From the NCBI RefSeq assembly GCF_016899955.1, contig NZ_JACJJL010000027.1, positions 1-49,911 on the forward strand: a stretch of DNA of 49,911 bases, written 5' to 3'. Source of the DNA: Marseilla massiliensis. Lineage in GTDB: Bacteria; Bacteroidota; Bacteroidia; Bacteroidales; Bacteroidaceae. The position numbers were made by a program, and so were the translations under genes. Shown piece by piece: positions 15,192 through 23,573 of the stretch. The notes beneath the pieces were generated by a model. The model was not told the origin of the DNA. It ran no database searches and saw only the letters and a list, made by a program, of their open reading frames with translations. Positions within the stretch are counted from its first letter, which is position 1, and every line of letters starts with the position of its first letter.

Positions 15192-15935
15192 TCACTTATG
15201 TGCGCATGCCCGACAAGATGGGTTGGCGAATATGCTCAGTGTCCTGAATTCCATAGCCAGGGCGTCAAACGACAGTAGCCTGCCTGTGAGCAGAGAACCG
15301 GCGCCGGTAAAATATTTTATGGCTTCGGTGGCCTGTATGGTGCCGAGAATGCCCACCACCGACCCGAGTACGCCCGCATCCTCGTTGCGTGGAACGGTGC
15401 CTTCGGGCGGTTCGTCTACATAGAGGCACCTCAGGCATGGCGTCGATGGCAGGTGCGTTAGGGTTTGTCCTCCGAAGCGCAGCACCCCACCGTAAGAGAA
15501 CGGTTTGCCTAAAGCCACGCATACATCGTTGATAAGGAACTTTGTCTTGAAATTGTCGGTTGCGTCGATGATGAAATCATAGCCGGAGATAATCTCCAGA
15601 GCACTTTTGTCGTCTATCATTGTGCAATATGTGTCGACGGAAACTCCGGGGTTGATGGCTTTCATCTTCTCCCGTGCGCTCTCCACCTTCGGCCTTCCTT
15701 CGTCTGCCGTGGTGTGAATTACCTGTCGTTGCAGGTTGCTCACGCTCACCGTGTCGGCATCAGCTATGCCAATCCGGCCAACCCCTGCAGCAGCGAGATA
15801 CAGGGCCACGGGTGATCCCAGCCCGCCAGCCCCGATTACCAGGGCTTTGGCGGCCAGCAGTTTTTCCTGGCCTTCCGAGCCTATGCCCGGCAGCACAATG
15901 TGGCGTGCATATCGTTTCAGTTGTTCTTCGTTCAT
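15192..15935 (-). CDS. MoeB/ThiF/HesA-family E1-like adenylyltransferase
   Basis: 247 aa. It adenylates the C-terminal Gly-Gly of a small sulfur-carrier protein (MoaD, ThiS or similar). N-terminus RYARHIVLPGIGSEGQEKL and the nucleotide-binding loop ALVIGAGGLGSPVALYLAAAG (residues ~31-51) are typical; then SNLQRQVIH, IIDATDNFKTKFLIND and a zinc site from CLRCLY plus CRAC at the end. The family segment that usually carries Cys before xxAGVLG reads VPRNEDAGVLGSVVGILGT, without that Cys. No carrier-protein or rhodanese domain is fused. It lies 14 bp downstream of murF; which carrier it serves cannot be decided here. Confidence 0.85.
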   Translation of the reverse strand: MNEEQLKRYARHIVLPGIGSEGQEKLLAAKALVIGAGGLGSPVALYLAAAGVGRIGIADADTVSVSNLQRQVIHTTADEGRPKVESAREKMKAINPGVSVDTYCTMIDDKSALEIISGYDFIIDATDNFKTKFLINDVCVALGKPFSYGGVLRFGGQTLTHLPSTPCLRCLYVDEPPEGTVPRNEDAGVLGSVVGILGTIQATEAIKYFTGAGSLLTGRLLSFDALAMEFRTLSIFANPSCRACAHK

Positions 15936-15949
15936 ATCCTTGTTTACTT

Positions 15950-17245
15950 TTACAGCAGTTCGGGCAGCTCGTAGAGCCGCTGGCTGTGGCTGCCCTTTAT
16001 TAATATGTATTGCCCTTCGGGACGATTGCGCCTGATTTCAGCTTTCACATCGTTTACAGTTGCAAATTTGCGGTATGGGCATTCGGTGCGTCCGAACTCA
16101 TCGCCCACCAGCCATACGGTGCCAATGCCGCATCTATCGAGCGCGTCGGCCACTTTCTGGTGCTCTTCGGCCGATGCATCCCCCAGTTCACTCATAGAGC
16201 CGAGTATTGCCATCTTGGGGCTTACGTTCATCTCGCGGAAGTTTCGCAGGGCGGCCGCCATGCTTGTTGGGTTGGCGTTGTAGGTGTCAACAATCAGTTT
16301 GTTGTGGGGTGTCACCTCAAGTTGCGAGCGGTTGTTGCTTGGCTTGTATGCAGCGAGCGCATGGCTTATGCAGTCTTCGTCCACGCCGAAGGATACGCCA
16401 ATGCAGGCTGCAGCGAGCATGTTGAGCACGTTGTAGCTGCCAATGAGCTGTGTCTGCACCGTGTGCCACTTGCCTCCACCGGCCCGCCATTCAAAGTGCA
16501 GCATCGGCGAGCAGTCGGTCACACGCCCTTCAACGGCCAGCCCCTCGGTGCCTGTCAGTCCGTAGCGCACGAGGTCGAGTCCTGTGGAAATGCCCGCCAG
16601 ATGCTCGTCGCCGGCGTTTATGAACACCTTGCTGCCTTCACGTTGGCGCAGGTAGTCGTATAGTTCGCCTTTTGTCCTTATCACCCCTTCGAACGAGCCG
16701 AAGCCCATCAGGTGGGCCTTGCCTACATTGGTTATGATGCCGCAGGTGGGTTCTGCCGTTTCCACAAGTCGCTTGATGTCGCCTGGGTGGCTCGCCCCCA
16801 TCTCTACCACGGCAATCTGGTGTTCGGGTTTCAGGCCGAAAAGAGTCTTTGGCACCCCGATGTCATTGTTGAAGTTGCCCTGTGTGCAGTGCACCCGGTA
16901 TTTTTCAGAGAGCACTGCGGCTACCAGTTCCTTGGTTGTGGTCTTGCCGTTGGTGCCCGTGATGCCTATCACCGGTATGTCAAATTGGCGTCGGTGCTCG
17001 CGTGCCAACGCCTGGAATGTGGCCAGGCAGTCGTCCACCAGTATGTATCTCTTGTCTGCCGCCACCTCCGGATTGTCTACCACGGCGTATGCGCAACCCT
17101 TTTCGAGCGCGGCCGCGGCAAACCGGTTGCCGTCAAACGACTCCCCTTTGAGGGCGAAGAATATAGACCCTGCCGGACAGTTGCGGCTGTCGGTGGTTAT
17201 CGTCGGGTGTTCGGTGTAAATTCCGTATAGTTCGTTTATGCCCAT
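15950..17245 (-). CDS. murF: UDP-N-acetylmuramoyl-tripeptide--D-alanyl-D-alanine ligase
   Basis: 431 aa, normal length. It adds D-Ala-D-Ala to the UDP-MurNAc-tripeptide in the cytoplasm, the last step of peptidoglycan monomer synthesis before lipid I. N-terminal UDP-binding domain (TTDSRNCPAGSIFFALKGES), Mur ligase ATP site VIGITGTNGKTTTKELVAAV (about residues 91-110), substrate region QGNFNNDIGVPKTL and VVEMGASHPGDI, and C-terminal domain with DTYNANPTSMAAAL. Transcribed on the minus strand with the MoeB-like gene; a -7 box lies at 17287-17294. It stands apart from other cell-wall genes, as is common for murF in Bacteroidetes. Confidence 0.93.
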   Translation of the reverse strand: MGINELYGIYTEHPTITTDSRNCPAGSIFFALKGESFDGNRFAAAALEKGCAYAVVDNPEVAADKRYILVDDCLATFQALAREHRRQFDIPVIGITGTNGKTTTKELVAAVLSEKYRVHCTQGNFNNDIGVPKTLFGLKPEHQIAVVEMGASHPGDIKRLVETAEPTCGIITNVGKAHLMGFGSFEGVIRTKGELYDYLRQREGSKVFINAGDEHLAGISTGLDLVRYGLTGTEGLAVEGRVTDCSPMLHFEWRAGGGKWHTVQTQLIGSYNVLNMLAAACIGVSFGVDEDCISHALAAYKPSNNRSQLEVTPHNKLIVDTYNANPTSMAAALRNFREMNVSPKMAILGSMSELGDASAEEHQKVADALDRCGIGTVWLVGDEFGRTECPYRKFATVNDVKAEIRRNRPEGQYILIKGSHSQRLYELPELL

Positions 17246-17286
17246 TTGTGTTATGTTTTTGTGCAGAAAGCTGCTTGTTGTCGGCG

Positions 17287-17294
17287 CAAAGGTA
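17287..17294 (-). promoter_or_regulatory. -7 box for murF
   Basis: CAAAGGTA on the plus strand reads TACCTTTG on the minus strand, 41 bp before the murF start. Confidence 0.55.
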
Positions 17295-17333
17295 ATGCTT
17301 TTCTGTCAATTCCGATAAAGAAACCCATACGAT

Positions 17334-17432
17334 TTCTGCCCGAGGCATAGACCGGTTACGCATAAAGTCGGGCAGAACCCTACGTGGCGGCAGGGGCACT
17401 GCGGCCTGCAATAAGGCAGGCCGCAGTGTTTT
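17334..17432 (+). ncRNA. Structured region ending in a terminator (ncRNA or leader candidate)
   Basis: Two perfect stems follow each other: TTCTGCCCGA (17334-17343) / TCGGGCAGAA (17368-17377), and CACTGCGGCCTGC (17397-17409) / GCAGGCCGCAGTG (17416-17428) followed directly by TTTTCTT. The second is an intrinsic terminator on the plus strand, yet no plus-strand gene lies upstream. A small RNA ending at about 17432 would explain it. No promoter was found. Confidence 0.35.
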
Positions 17433-17826
17433 CTTAACCTCAAATCGGCAATAATGCTTCCATGGTTGGTGTTTTTGTTGCTTCCCCCTGCCAACCATGA
17501 GCCTTCGCCATTTTTGCCGTGAGCGCTTGCCGGCTGCAGCAGTATGTGGCAGTGGTTTCCCGGCTTTGCAGCCCTTGTGCCAGATTCTTTCTTTTGTCTG
17601 AATATTGTGATACTTTTCTCCTTGTGTAGTTGTATATCGAACATGTTCGGTTTAATACAGAAAACATTTGGTTAATTCTATTGTTAAATAGTGTATCAAT
17701 GTGTACATCGGTCGTGAATTTGCCTAATTTTGTGGCCCAAATCATGCGGGCGGTGTAAAGGGACCGGCGCCGCGTGCCTTGAAATATTGCTATATCCGGG
17801 CCCCAATTAGACATAGTTAGATAAAT
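17433..17826. other. Gap upstream of the BspA-like gene
   Basis: No credible gene; a 124-codon minus-strand frame (17440-17814) has a low-complexity, non-coding-like translation. A possible promoter box TAATTTTG lies at 17725-17732. Confidence 0.4.
17725..17732 (+). promoter_or_regulatory. Possible -7 box for the BspA-like gene
   Basis: TAATTTTG matches TAnnTTTG, about 95 bp before the start codon; the -33 element is weak. Confidence 0.35.
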
Positions 17827-19737
17827 ATGAGGAAATTGTTACTTTTATGTTTGGCACTGGTTTGTATGTCTGCAGGTGCCCAGAAGACTTTTACAACGCA
17901 AGATGGACTAACCTACCTTGTAACAGGTGATGGCAGGGTAGAGGTTTCGGGTGCAGAGTCGGGCAAGTCGTCTTACGACATCCCTCAGACAGTTGTCAAC
18001 GACGGAGTGACCTATACCGTCACAGCCATTGGCGAGAATGCTTTCTGGTACAGCAGCGCGGTGTTTGTCACACTGCCCGAGACAATCGACTCCATAAAGT
18101 ATGGTGCGTTCAAGTCGAGCTACCTTGGCAGTATAAACCTGCCCAAGTCGCTCAAGTATATAGGCGATTATGCCTTCAGTTCCACCGGGCTGTCGGAGAT
18201 AACGCTGCCCGAGTCGGTCGAGACCTTGGGTGCAAGCGCATTCTTCACCTGTGGCAGCCTTGCCAAGATAACCCTTAACAACGGTCTGAAGAGCATTGGC
18301 AATTCGGCATTCTACAAGTGCCCCATCACCTCAATAACCATCCCCGAGGGCGTCGACAGCATCAGCGGTGCAGTGTTCATGCATTGCACGAGCCTCGAAA
18401 CGGTCAACCTGCCCTCCGGTCTGGTTTACATTGGCAACGCCGCCTTCAGGGGCTGCACAGCCATGAAGTCTATCAATCTGCCCGCCTCACTGAAGCAGTT
18501 GGGCGACGAGGTGTTCCTTGAGTGCGAGGGACTGGAATCGCTCAGCATCCCGGCATCGGTAGAGTCGATAGGCTCCGGCCTGGTGGCCAAGAGCGGAGTG
18601 TCGCGCATAGCCGTTGATGAGGCCAACAAGAATTTCCATGTCGTGGGCGGCATATTGTATTCGGCCGACGACAGACTGCTTTATGCCGTGCCGATGAAGG
18701 GGCTGGCCGAGGTCGACGTCAACAGCGGTTGCGTTGGCATCATGGGTGGTGCCTTCTGGGGCAGCGAGGTAAAGAAGGTCACACTCCACGAGGGTCTGGC
18801 TGCCATCGACAGCTACGCCTTCTGCCAGTCGGCCCTTGAGAGCATCAACTTCCCCAGCAGCCTGATATACATAGGCGAGCAAGGGTTTGCCGCAACCAGG
18901 CTGACTGAAGTCACACTGCCCGAGAACATGCCATACGTTTACGACGGAGCCTTTGCCGGATGCGAGCAAATGACGTCGCTCACCATACCTTCGGGCGTGA
19001 AGATGATATACAACCACGCTTTCCATAACGCCACCAAGCTCGCAAGCGTTACCTGCCTCGGCTCCGTGCCCCCGGTGATAGACGAGGTGTACGACGACTA
19101 CGACAGCCCGTTCTACTCAGTGGGCACGTCGGAGATGAAGGTGCCCAAGGGCACAGCGGCTGCATACAGGGAAGCCGGATGGGGCAGTTATTTCAGCACT
19201 ATAACCGAAGGAGAGAAGGGTGTGCTGGCCTACAAGTCGACAACACCGGCCGACGGGAGCGTGTTTACAGACAAATATGCCGAACTCAAGTTCGACGTAG
19301 AGTTTGCCGAGCCCGTAACCATCGTCGAGCCTACGCCCAAGGCTTACATGCGCGTGGGCAGCCTTATCGGCGGACAGACCGTGCGCCCGGACGACGCATG
19401 GAACGCCTCTTTGGAAAACGGTGGCAACACTCTCCGCGTGTGGGGCTCCGACTACGACGGCTTCACCATGACTTTCGCTCCCAAGGCTGGCGAGACTTAC
19501 TACATGATAATACCCGCCGGAGTGGTGAAGAATGCCGCCGGTGAGACCAACGAGCAGATTGTCATATCCGTGAAGGGCGGCGAGGAAGCCTCGATAGGCA
19601 GCATCGAAAGCGGTGCCGAAGGTGCAAAGGCCGTGGCCCGTTACAACATCAACGGCCAGAAAGTTGACGCCTCCCACAAGGGCCTGACCATAGTCAAGAT
19701 GTCTGACGGAACAACACGGAAGGTCGTTATAAGGTAA
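17827..19737 (+). CDS. Secreted BspA-like leucine-rich-repeat (LRR_5) protein
   Basis: 636 aa. Signal peptide MRKLLLLCLALVCMSAGAQ with cleavage near residue 19. Residues ~50-420 hold about a dozen LRR_5 repeats of the type xxIGxxAFxxCxxLxxIxLPxSLxxI (for example KYIGDYAFSSTGLSEITLPE and YIGNAAFRGCTAMKSINLPA). Then an Ig-like/beta-rich region (about 435-590) and a C-terminal segment YNINGQKVDASHKGLTIVKM with a basic end, a form common at the ends of Prevotella secreted proteins. BspA-type proteins sit at the surface and bind host or bacterial partners; the ligand here is unknown. Monocistronic; a MITE-like repeat with a terminator lies 9 bp after the stop. Confidence 0.88.
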   Translation: MRKLLLLCLALVCMSAGAQKTFTTQDGLTYLVTGDGRVEVSGAESGKSSYDIPQTVVNDGVTYTVTAIGENAFWYSSAVFVTLPETIDSIKYGAFKSSYLGSINLPKSLKYIGDYAFSSTGLSEITLPESVETLGASAFFTCGSLAKITLNNGLKSIGNSAFYKCPITSITIPEGVDSISGAVFMHCTSLETVNLPSGLVYIGNAAFRGCTAMKSINLPASLKQLGDEVFLECEGLESLSIPASVESIGSGLVAKSGVSRIAVDEANKNFHVVGGILYSADDRLLYAVPMKGLAEVDVNSGCVGIMGGAFWGSEVKKVTLHEGLAAIDSYAFCQSALESINFPSSLIYIGEQGFAATRLTEVTLPENMPYVYDGAFAGCEQMTSLTIPSGVKMIYNHAFHNATKLASVTCLGSVPPVIDEVYDDYDSPFYSVGTSEMKVPKGTAAAYREAGWGSYFSTITEGEKGVLAYKSTTPADGSVFTDKYAELKFDVEFAEPVTIVEPTPKAYMRVGSLIGGQTVRPDDAWNASLENGGNTLRVWGSDYDGFTMTFAPKAGETYYMIIPAGVVKNAAGETNEQIVISVKGGEEASIGSIESGAEGAKAVARYNINGQKVDASHKGLTIVKMSDGTTRKVVIR

Positions 19738-19746
19738 TTTATTTGA

Positions 19747-19962
19747 TAAGTAGCTGTTGATAATTGAACTCATTTAAACTTTTTCCGAAGAGTTTAAGTG
19801 AGTTCATTTTTATCATCAGATTGTGCGCGGTTGCTGGAAGCGTAGCGGGCTACGCTATGGATTAGACTTTGGTATGCGGCCCGAGAGCACACAAGATGGT
19901 GGCAAAGATATAGAGTACACCTGCAAGCTCTATTGTATCGGTTGATTTTGAACAGCTACTTA
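19747..19962. repeat. MITE-like repeat, copy 1
   Basis: Ends TAAGTAGCTGTT and AACAGCTACTTA are inverted repeats. It shares with the copy at 36784-36983 the segments AttgtgcgC, GCGTAGCGGGCTACGC, and from about 19867 to 19962 a nearly identical ~95 bp right half (ACTTTGG-ATGCGGCCCGA and AAGATGGTG-CAAAGATATAG). No transposase frame. The left half differs and contains a hairpin terminator. A partial second right end (CCAACAGCTACTT) follows at 19974. Confidence 0.65.
19765..19806 (+). terminator. Terminator of the BspA-like gene, inside the MITE
   Basis: Stem TGAACTCATTTAAACT (19765-19780) / AGTTTAAGTGAGTTCA (19791-19806), with one G-U pair, followed by TTTTTATC. Confidence 0.7.
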
Positions 19963-20447
19963 TCGGTTGGTTTCCAACAGCTACTTGGCATGAAGGGTGA
20001 TGTCCACCGGGCGGGGCGGTTGCCGCCAGGCCTGGTGGGCATTTCTTTTTTTGCTCCGGTTGCACCACATGCCTCGCCCGGCCATGCTTGCGGCCACTGT
20101 CGCTTTGCCGGTGGCGCCCCGGTGGGGGTGCCGGTTTAAAAACAAGGCCGTTTTTTTTGTATTCTCTCCGATTTATTTTATCTTTGCAAATAGATAAGCC
20201 ACACACGGCAATCGTAGGGCAAGCCCATGCAACCCACGTTTGCATGGGCCGCGCATAAGCCGGGCGGCACCAGGCAACCATTGTGCGGTGCCGCATCGCT
20301 GCCGCTTGCTCCATGTATGCACGGGCGCGCGGCCCCTGTCGCATCGCGCAGAACACGGCTTGCCGGTGCAGGGCTTGCGACGCGCCGGCGGCAGCAGGCC
20401 TGGGCGCAGCCAAACGTAGCCATAGGGCGGCATAAACTCGAATGATT
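19963..20447. other. Gap with the promoter and long GC-rich leader of the DUF59 gene
   Basis: No gene seen. After the promoter at 20156-20186 comes a ~255-bp GC-rich leader with several short inverted repeats (for example GCCCATGCAA / TTGCATGGGC near 20222-20249). It could be a structured 5' UTR, but I recognise no riboswitch class. Confidence 0.45.
20156..20186 (+). promoter_or_regulatory. Promoter TTTG-N19-TATCTTTG
   Basis: TTTG at 20156-20159 and TATCTTTG at 20179-20186 with 19 bp between; the next plus-strand gene starts at 20448. Confidence 0.7.
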
Positions 20448-20768
20448 ATGACACAAGAAGAGAAAACAGCAGTAGAAGAGCGGATTGTAGACGTGTTGCG
20501 AACGGTCTACGACCCCGAGATACCGGTCAACATATATGATTTAGGCCTCATTTACAAGGTCGATGTCAAGGAAACGGGCGATGTCGACATTGACATGACG
20601 TTTACGGCACCATCGTGTCCGGCCGCCGACTTCATACTTGAAGACGTCAGGCAGAAGGTCGACGCCGTCGACGGTGTGCGCAACGCAACGGTGAACCTCG
20701 TGTTCGAGCCCGTATGGGACCAGAGCATGATGACCGAAGAGGCCCGGGTGGAACTGGGCTTCGACTGA
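20448..20768 (+). CDS. DUF59/MIP18-family iron-sulfur assembly protein (SufT/PaaD-like)
   Basis: 106 aa from ATG 20448 (MTQEEKTAVEERIVDVLRTV), preferred over an ATG two codons upstream because relatives start this way. Complete DUF59 domain: YDPEIPVNIYDLGLIYKVDV, then MTFTAPSCPAADFILEDV with the conserved Cys, and the C-terminal VNLVFEPVWDQSMMTEEARV. These proteins take part in maturation of iron-sulfur proteins in the cytoplasm, working with SUF. No suf genes are adjacent; lpxH follows in the same direction after 97 bp. Confidence 0.88.
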   Translation: MTQEEKTAVEERIVDVLRTVYDPEIPVNIYDLGLIYKVDVKETGDVDIDMTFTAPSCPAADFILEDVRQKVDAVDGVRNATVNLVFEPVWDQSMMTEEARVELGFD

Positions 20769-20865
20769 TTGCGGGCCTCTGCGCCCCGCCACGCGACTTG
20801 CGCGACGGGGCACCGAGTGGCCCCATGCTATGCTTGTTACACTAAGAACCCTAAAAACTGACGGT

Positions 20866-21630
20866 ATGAAAAACGTGTATTTCCTTTCCGACGCACATCT
20901 TGGCTCGCTCGCCATCGACCACGGCCGCATGCACGAACGGCGCCTGGTGCGCTTCCTCGACAGCATAAAGACCAAGGCCGCCGCCATATACCTGCTTGGC
21001 GACATGTTTGATTTCTGGTATGAATACCGCTGTGTGGTGCCCCGGGGCTATACGCGCTTCCTCGGCAAACTGTCCGAGCTGACCGACATGGGCGTAGAGA
21101 TTCATTACTTCACAGGCAACCACGACATCTGGGCATACAACTACCTGGAGTCGGAGTGTGGCGTGATACTCCACAAACAGCCGCTCACCACCGAGATTTA
21201 CGGCAAGGTGTTCATGCTGGCCCACGGCGACGGGCTGGGCGACCCCGACCGCAAGTTCAAGCTGCTCAGGGCCGTGTTCCACAACCGCTGCTGCCAGGTG
21301 CTCTTCTCGGCCCTGCATCCGCGCTGGGGCATGGCCTTCGGAATGCTGTGGGCAAAGCACAGCAGGCTGAAGCGCATGAATGGTGGCGAACCGCCCTACA
21401 TGGGCGAAAACCGTGAGCACCTGGTGCTCTTCACAAAGCGATACATACAGACCCACAGCAATGTCGACTACTTTCTCTACGGCCACCGCCACATAGAGCT
21501 CGACCTGCAGCTCACCAAGAAGGCCCGGATGATGATACTCGGCGACTGGATAACGCAGTTCACCTATGCCGTGTTCGACGGCGAGCACCTCTTCCTTGAG
21601 GAATACGTTGAGGGCGAGTCGCAGCCTTGA
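20866..21630 (+). CDS. lpxH: UDP-2,3-diacylglucosamine diphosphatase (LpxH)
   Basis: 254 aa from ATG 20866 (MKNVYFLSDAHLGS); an upstream ATG at 20830 adds 12 residues with no family match. It hydrolyses UDP-2,3-diacylglucosamine to lipid X at the inner-membrane surface in lipid A synthesis. Calcineurin-type metal motifs are complete: DAHLGS, GDMFDFWYE, GNHDIW, HGDGLGDPD and YGHRHIEL. The insert with FHNRCCQVLFSALHPRWGMA provides the lipid-binding helices of LpxH. Family is firm; a related calcineurin-type phosphatase is unlikely. Confidence 0.88.
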   Translation: MKNVYFLSDAHLGSLAIDHGRMHERRLVRFLDSIKTKAAAIYLLGDMFDFWYEYRCVVPRGYTRFLGKLSELTDMGVEIHYFTGNHDIWAYNYLESECGVILHKQPLTTEIYGKVFMLAHGDGLGDPDRKFKLLRAVFHNRCCQVLFSALHPRWGMAFGMLWAKHSRLKRMNGGEPPYMGENREHLVLFTKRYIQTHSNVDYFLYGHRHIELDLQLTKKARMMILGDWITQFTYAVFDGEHLFLEEYVEGESQP

Positions 21631-21676
21631 GGGGCCTGCCTTTCGGATGTAGCATCACCATCGATTTGAGCATGAC

Positions 21677-22759
21677 ATGACGAAAAGCCTGTTGGCCATA
21701 ATAATAATTGCCGCCGTGGCCCTTGCCGGTTGCACGGGCGAGCGCCACAACAGGGCTTTCGGCGGCCTTGACAGCATTGCCGAAACCTCCCCCGGGGTGG
21801 CCGTGGCCCGGCTCGACTCGCTGTGTGGCGTGCTGCTCGGGCTGAACCGCGCCGACAGTGCTTACTGCGCCATGGTGCGGCTCAAGGCGGGCTTGGCCGC
21901 AGGCCTTGTGCCACAGTCGGACAGCGCGGCCCTTTCGCTCGTAGATTTCTACGAAAACGAGCTCGACTTCGAGCTCCTTGACGATGCCTATTACACTGCC
22001 GCCGCCGTCTACCATGCCATGGGCAACGACGCGGTGGCAATGAATTACCTTTACAGTGCCATGGTCAATGCCCATGGCTCCGACACATTGTTCATGCTGC
22101 GGTCGCAACTGATGGCAGGCCGCATCTACCCGCGCAACCGCATGGTCGGCTCAGCCGACTCTGTGTTCCGGGCCGTGTCGGCCAGCTCCGTGGGCCGCGC
22201 AAACCGCCTGGTGGCCGCATCTGCTATTGGCGGCATGGGCGATGTGACCTACAGCCGTGGCCGGGCCGACATCGCGTGCCACCATTACCGCGAGGCGTTG
22301 CGGCTTGCCCCGGGCAATGATGGGGGCGGCATTGCGGCTTCGCTAAGGTGCCGACTGGCCGAGGCCTTTGTGGCTTCGGGCGACACCGCCGCCGCGCGCC
22401 GGCTGCTCTTGCAGGCAAGGGCGGCTGCCACACCGACGCTGAAACCGAGGCTTGCGCTTGCCGAGGGCCGGGCCGACACGGCCCTTCTGCGCTACGGCGA
22501 GGCCGCCGCAGGGGGCGAGGCCGCCACATGCAGCGCGGCCTACGGGCGCATGGCCGCTGTCTATGGCGGCCGTGGCGACGGGCACAAGGCCGCCGATTGC
22601 GCGGCAAGGTGCGTGGCACTGGCCGACTCGCTGGCCGCCTCTTTCTCGGCTGTCGGCGTGGGTGGCTTGGCAAACCGGCGTTGGGCTGAGCGGCGCGAGC
22701 TCGAAAGTTTTTTAAAGAACTCTGTTTCGACTACTTCACCGAGATATGGCTGTATGTAG
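21677..22759 (+). CDS. Lipoprotein-type TPR protein, N-terminal part of a frameshifted membrane regulator
   Basis: 360 codons; about the first 347 are in the true frame. Signal MTKSLLAIIIIAAVALAGC with a lipobox Cys at about residue 19, then helical TPR-like repeats rich in Ala (for example DDAYYTAAAVYHAMGNDAVA). In Bacteroidales this architecture continues into a membrane helix and a C-terminal DNA-binding-like domain. Here the frame is lost in a run of six T (22708-22713): with a seventh T it reads ESFFKELCFDYFTEIWLYVV, then the membrane helix VSAIALVAFVGFRAF. A second loss at 22800-22804 (five T) separates the C-terminal part at 22746-23246. Intact length would be about 520 aa. Confidence 0.7.
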   Translation: MTKSLLAIIIIAAVALAGCTGERHNRAFGGLDSIAETSPGVAVARLDSLCGVLLGLNRADSAYCAMVRLKAGLAAGLVPQSDSAALSLVDFYENELDFELLDDAYYTAAAVYHAMGNDAVAMNYLYSAMVNAHGSDTLFMLRSQLMAGRIYPRNRMVGSADSVFRAVSASSVGRANRLVAASAIGGMGDVTYSRGRADIACHHYREALRLAPGNDGGGIAASLRCRLAEAFVASGDTAAARRLLLQARAAATPTLKPRLALAEGRADTALLRYGEAAAGGEAATCSAAYGRMAAVYGGRGDGHKAADCAARCVALADSLAASFSAVGVGGLANRRWAERRELESFLKNSVSTTSPRYGCM

Positions 22760-23246
22760 TGTCGGCCATAGCGCTTGTTGCCTTCGTTGGGTTCAGGGCT
22801 TTTTGTCACACCGGCGGCAACAGATGCACCAAAAGGAAGTACGCCACAAGTATGAGCCTGCGGGAGGGATGGCCGCCGACACGGCCGAGGCACAACGGCG
22901 CAGGGCCGGCATGGAGGCCCGGCCTATCTACGCGCTTATCCGCCAGAGGCTCAACTCGCCAAACGGGCGCAAGCGGCTGTCTGAAGATGAGTGGCGGCAG
23001 CTGGCCGAGGCGGTAAACGCCGTTTACCCGGGATTCGACTCAAAGCTGGCCGACCTCTGCAAGATGAGCACTGACGACTATCGTCTTTGCCTTTTGGTAA
23101 AGATTGAGATGAGCCCCTCGGCCATGGCGCAGATACTCGTGAAGACCAGTTCGGGCATCACTTCGGCGCGCGCAAAGCTATTTAAGCGCGCTTTCGGAAC
23201 CAGCGGCGGGGCTGCCGACTGGGACGGCGTAATACGCTTTCTGTAA
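22746..23246 (+). CDS. C-terminal helix-turn-helix-like part of the frameshifted TPR regulator
   Basis: The first ~25 codons of this frame are out of frame with the true protein, which enters at about 22805 (LSHRRQQMHQKEVRHKYEP). The real domain is YALIRQRLNSPNGRKRLSED, then VYPGFDSKLADLCKMSTDDY, LCLLVKIEMSPSAMAQILVK and SSGITSARAKLFKRAFG, the pattern of the C-terminal domain of Bacteroidales TPR-transmembrane regulators: a LuxR-like helix-turn-helix that recognises a strand-specific target. It ends inside a terminator stem. Whether the split gene is functional depends on whether the two single-base losses are real. Confidence 0.7.
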   Translation: MAVCSVGHSACCLRWVQGFLSHRRQQMHQKEVRHKYEPAGGMAADTAEAQRRRAGMEARPIYALIRQRLNSPNGRKRLSEDEWRQLAEAVNAVYPGFDSKLADLCKMSTDDYRLCLLVKIEMSPSAMAQILVKTSSGITSARAKLFKRAFGTSGGAADWDGVIRFL

Positions 23247-23264
23247 GCGCATTACGCCGTTTTG
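23224..23264 (+). terminator. Terminator overlapping the stop codon
   Basis: ACGGCGTAATACGCTT (23224-23239) / AAGCGCATTACGCCGT (23245-23260), one mismatch, then TTTT. The stop TAA (23244-23246) lies at the loop. Confidence 0.75.
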
Positions 23265-23573
23265 CGTACACTTTTGAGCAATGCCGTGCGCCTTTGCGTA
23301 CGCTTTTGCGCAACCGATTCCTTGTTGTTTCCCACCGTCAATGATACTTTTGCAGCAGCAACAATAAAGCAAAAGTGTCATGAGACAAAAGCATTTCCAA
23401 TATGTAGCCCCGGCGGCATTTGCGCCAACCTACCGCCCTATGGCCGCCACCGCGACACCGACCTGTGCCGGTGGCAGGGCGGGGCACGGGCTGCATGACA
23501 CGGAAACGGAATCTTTGAGTGCACAAAAAGATATGTAAACAGAGTTATTGACATTCCTAAAACCAAAGAAACG
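23265..23573. other. Gap with promoter of the 262-aa lipoprotein gene
   Basis: No gene. GCGTACGCTTTTGCGC-type short repeats near 23262-23312 (GCGTACACTTTTGAGCAA, GCGTACGCTTTTGCGCAA) occur twice. Promoter at 23322-23352. Confidence 0.4.
23322..23352 (+). promoter_or_regulatory. Promoter TTG-N20-TACTTTTG
   Basis: TTG at 23322-23324 and TACTTTTG at 23345-23352, upstream of the lipoprotein gene at 23574. Confidence 0.6.

Noticed and set aside
16010..17230. Plus-strand frames opposite murF
   Set aside because: Shadows of the well-supported murF gene.
17440..17814. 124-codon minus-strand frame
   Set aside because: Overlaps the promoter region of the LRR gene, low coding character, no family.
19862..20413. 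183-codon minus-strand frame
   Set aside because: It runs through the MITE copy and GC-rich leader; the same MITE part gives an unrelated frame in copy 2.
19963..20441. Riboswitch in the DUF59 leader
   Set aside because: The leader is long and GC-rich but no known riboswitch core could be recognised.
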